Source: an uncultured Spartobacteria bacterium (GTDB taxonomy: Bacteria > Verrucomicrobiota > Verrucomicrobiia > Chthoniobacterales > UBA6821). From it: 7,376 bases of DNA. This document shows, piece by piece, positions 5,981-7,376 of the stretch (position 1 is its first letter; every line of letters begins with the position of its first letter). The position numbers and the translations under genes are program-made. The stretch is from assembly GCA_903831635.1 (NCBI GenBank), contig CAIKYN010000097.1, positions 1-7,376 on the forward strand. The letters run 5' to 3'. Under the pieces are notes generated by a model. It was not told the origin of the DNA. It did no database searches and saw only the letters and a program-made list of their open reading frames with translations.

Positions 5981-6110
5981 CCCAGTTTTCCCCATTCCCA
6001 AACACAGAGAGCCAATCATCGAGAGCTTCAAACGCCCGAGTTTTCCCCCCTTCAAAAAATCACCTCTGACCTAACAGTCTAGAAGCCTTCAGCCTAAAAA
6101 CCTTTTTATC
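5981..6110 (+). promoter_or_regulatory. C-rich, G-poor leader segment, possible Rho-loading (rut) site
   Basis: By hand count these 130 nt contain 45 C and 15 G, and pyrimidine runs dominate (for example 5986-5999 and 6041-6052). Rho loads on unstructured C-rich, G-poor RNA, and in E. coli rho is autogenously controlled through its leader. Placement directly before the rho start fits that. Rut sites have no strict consensus, so this is a composition argument only. Confidence 0.4.
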
Positions 6111-7376
6111 ATGAGCGACGATCAACAGCCCCAGCCTCCAGCCCCTTCTCCCGCCCAATCCGCCGATCAGGCGCCTGCACAGCAGCCTCCGTCCGACGCA
6201 CCCGCCAGCCAAGCCGGCGGTTCCGAGGGAGGTCAGCAGGCTGGACAGCAAGGAGGTGGCCGCAGATACGGAAATCGTCGGGGTGGAGGTGGTGGCGCTG
6301 GTGGGGGAGGCCGCAATCCCCGTGGGCGCCGTCCCTTCCGCAACAATCGTCAGGACAACCGTGGCGACCGCGGCCCGAATGATCAGGGTGGCCAGGGAGA
6401 ACATGGCCCGGGTCCCGATGAATTTGCCGAGCCGCTTCCCGGATCTCCCGGTGCCGTACCCCAGGATGGACCTCCGCCCGAGCCGACCTACGCCGAGGGA
6501 ATTGTTGAAGTCTCCGGCAAGGGGTTTGGTTTCCTCCGAGAGGCGAAGCGCGCCTACTCCGCCACTCAGAACGACATCTTCATCACCCCCGAGGTGATCC
6601 GTGAACACAACCTGCGCGACGGCGTCCTCATCAAGGGCGAGACACGTCGTGGCCCCCGTGGCATCCAGCTCTTCCGTGCCACCGAGATCGAGGGTGCGGA
6701 TCCGGCCAAGTTCGTGAACATCCCCCTCTTCGAGGAACTCACCACGATCAGTCCTAACAAGCGCATCAAGCTCGAGACCACACCCGAGCGCTTCACCACC
6801 CGCGTGATCGACCTCATGACTCCCGTGGGCAAGGGCCAGCGCGGACTAATCGTGGCTCCGCCACGCACCGGCAAGACCACACTTCTCCAGCACATCGCCG
6901 ACGCCGTGGTGAAGAACCACCCCGAGATGAAGCTCATCATCCTTCTGGTCGATGAGCGTCCCGAGGAGGTCACCGAGATTCGTCGTACCGTTCCTCAGGC
7001 CGAACTCTACGCCAGTTCCAACGACAGTGATCTCCGCAGCCACACCCGTATCGCCCAGATCGCCATCGACCGCGCCAAGCGTCTTGTCGAGCAGGGGAAG
7101 GACGTCTTCGTCCTCATGGACTCTCTCACCCGTATCGGCCGTGCGTTCAACAACGCCCAGGGCGGAGGCGGCCGCACCATGAGCGGCGGTATGGATGCCC
7201 GCGCCATGGAAATCCCCCGCAAGCTCTTTGCCGCCGCCCGCAACACCGAGGAGGCCGGCTCACTCACCATCATGGCGACCGCCCTGATCGAGACCAATAG
7301 CCGCATGGACGACCTCATCTTCCAGGAGTTCAAGGGTACCGGCAACATGGAGCTCGTTCTCGATCGCAAGATCAGC
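6111..7376 (+). CDS. rho: Transcription termination factor Rho (422 residues, runs off the right edge)
   Basis: Rho is a hexameric RNA helicase that ends transcription. Residues 1-125 are low complexity: Pro/Gln-rich first, then Gly/Arg-rich (about 48-88), with no recognisable N-terminal helix bundle. The cold-shock-like RNA-binding domain follows, with GFGF (138-141) and DIFITP (155-160). The ATPase core has Walker A APPRTGKTT (249-257), VDERPEEV (280-287), Walker B VFVLMDS (332-338), the Q-loop region GGGRTMSGGMDA (352-363), the R-loop TNSRM (395-399) and FKGTGNMEL (407-415). Against E. coli, roughly 70 residues including the arginine finger lie beyond the window. The ATG start is fixed by an in-frame stop at 6072-6074. 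No Shine-Dalgarno is present; an inverted repeat TAAAAA-cc-TTTTTA (6095-6108) sits directly upstream. No stop occurs before the edge. Confidence 0.97.
   Translation, partial: MSDDQQPQPPAPSPAQSADQAPAQQPPSDAPASQAGGSEGGQQAGQQGGGRRYGNRRGGGGGAGGGGRNPRGRRPFRNNRQDNRGDRGPNDQGGQGEHGPGPDEFAEPLPGSPGAVPQDGPPPEPTYAEGIVEVSGKGFGFLREAKRAYSATQNDIFITPEVIREHNLRDGVLIKGETRRGPRGIQLFRATEIEGADPAKFVNIPLFEELTTISPNKRIKLETTPERFTTRVIDLMTPVGKGQRGLIVAPPRTGKTTLLQHIADAVVKNHPEMKLIILLVDERPEEVTEIRRTVPQAELYASSNDSDLRSHTRIAQIAIDRAKRLVEQGKDVFVLMDSLTRIGRAFNNAQGGGGRTMSGGMDARAMEIPRKLFAAARNTEEAGSLTIMATALIETNSRMDDLIFQEFKGTGNMELVLDRKIS

Larger units (their letters stand above)
5315..6110. other. Long AT-richer intergenic region upstream of rho
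   Basis: No credible protein gene lies in these 796 bp. They hold, in order, a 152-bp inverted-repeat element (5418-5569), a set of complementary 8-nt segments (5652-5846), an 18-bp palindrome with a promoter candidate (5729-5761), small hairpins such as ATTCC-aacac-GGAAT (5880-5894) and CTCC-cggaca-GGAG (near 5962-5975), and a C-rich, G-poor tract up to the rho start. A long, structured leader is known for rho in other bacteria, where Rho limits its own synthesis. I see no clear terminator after the hydrolase stop. Confidence 0.7.

Noticed and set aside
6060..6608. 182-codon open frame antisense to the start of rho
   Set aside because: It lies opposite the Gly/Arg-rich part of rho, and its low-complexity translation (Ser/Thr/Leu/Gly-rich) is the expected shadow of that GC-rich segment. 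It has no recognisable domain.

Overview
The window looks like chromosome from a PVC-type bacterium, most likely a member of the Verrucomicrobiota. This rests on the style of Rho (a Gly/Arg-rich disordered N-terminus and an unusual Q-loop region), the extended HU/IHF-like protein, the UvrA subtype, and genes that start without a Shine-Dalgarno sequence. Coding DNA is moderately GC-rich and one intergenic region is clearly AT-rich. The lineage is inferred from protein character; no marker rRNA is present. There is no sign of phage, CRISPR, tRNA or rRNA.

Left part, minus strand (1-4232): three co-directional genes, read right to left. malQ is a complete 4-alpha-glucanotransferase (GH77) gene. 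It is followed by a gene for an HU/IHF-family nucleoid protein and then by uvrA, whose first 659 codons are present before the window edge. The 134-bp gap between malQ and the HU gene holds a weak terminator candidate, a perfect 16-bp palindrome and a weak promoter candidate. The 63-bp gap between the HU gene and uvrA holds a bulged hairpin but no T-tract, so the two genes may share a transcript.

Middle (4233-4618): a 386-bp divergent intergenic region. On the plus strand it has a promoter candidate (GTGTCA, 17 bp, GATAAT). This is followed by a leader whose two strongest inverted repeats interlock like an H-type pseudoknot, then a clear ribosome binding site and a complete UPF0173 metallo-hydrolase gene (4619-5314).

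Right part, plus strand (5315-7376): a 796-bp AT-richer intergenic region leads into rho, which has 422 codons before the window edge. The region holds a 152-bp element bounded by perfect 26-bp inverted repeats, an 18-bp palindrome over a candidate -35 box, several long-range complementary segments that cannot all pair at once, and a C-rich, G-poor stretch just before the rho start. The last item resembles a Rho-loading site and would fit autogenous control of rho.

The genes are mostly housekeeping: DNA repair, nucleoid structure, glucan metabolism, a metal-dependent hydrolase and transcription termination. They do not form one obvious pathway. The most unusual material is in the two plus-strand leaders, the inverted-repeat element, and a leader motif shared by the HU gene and rho.
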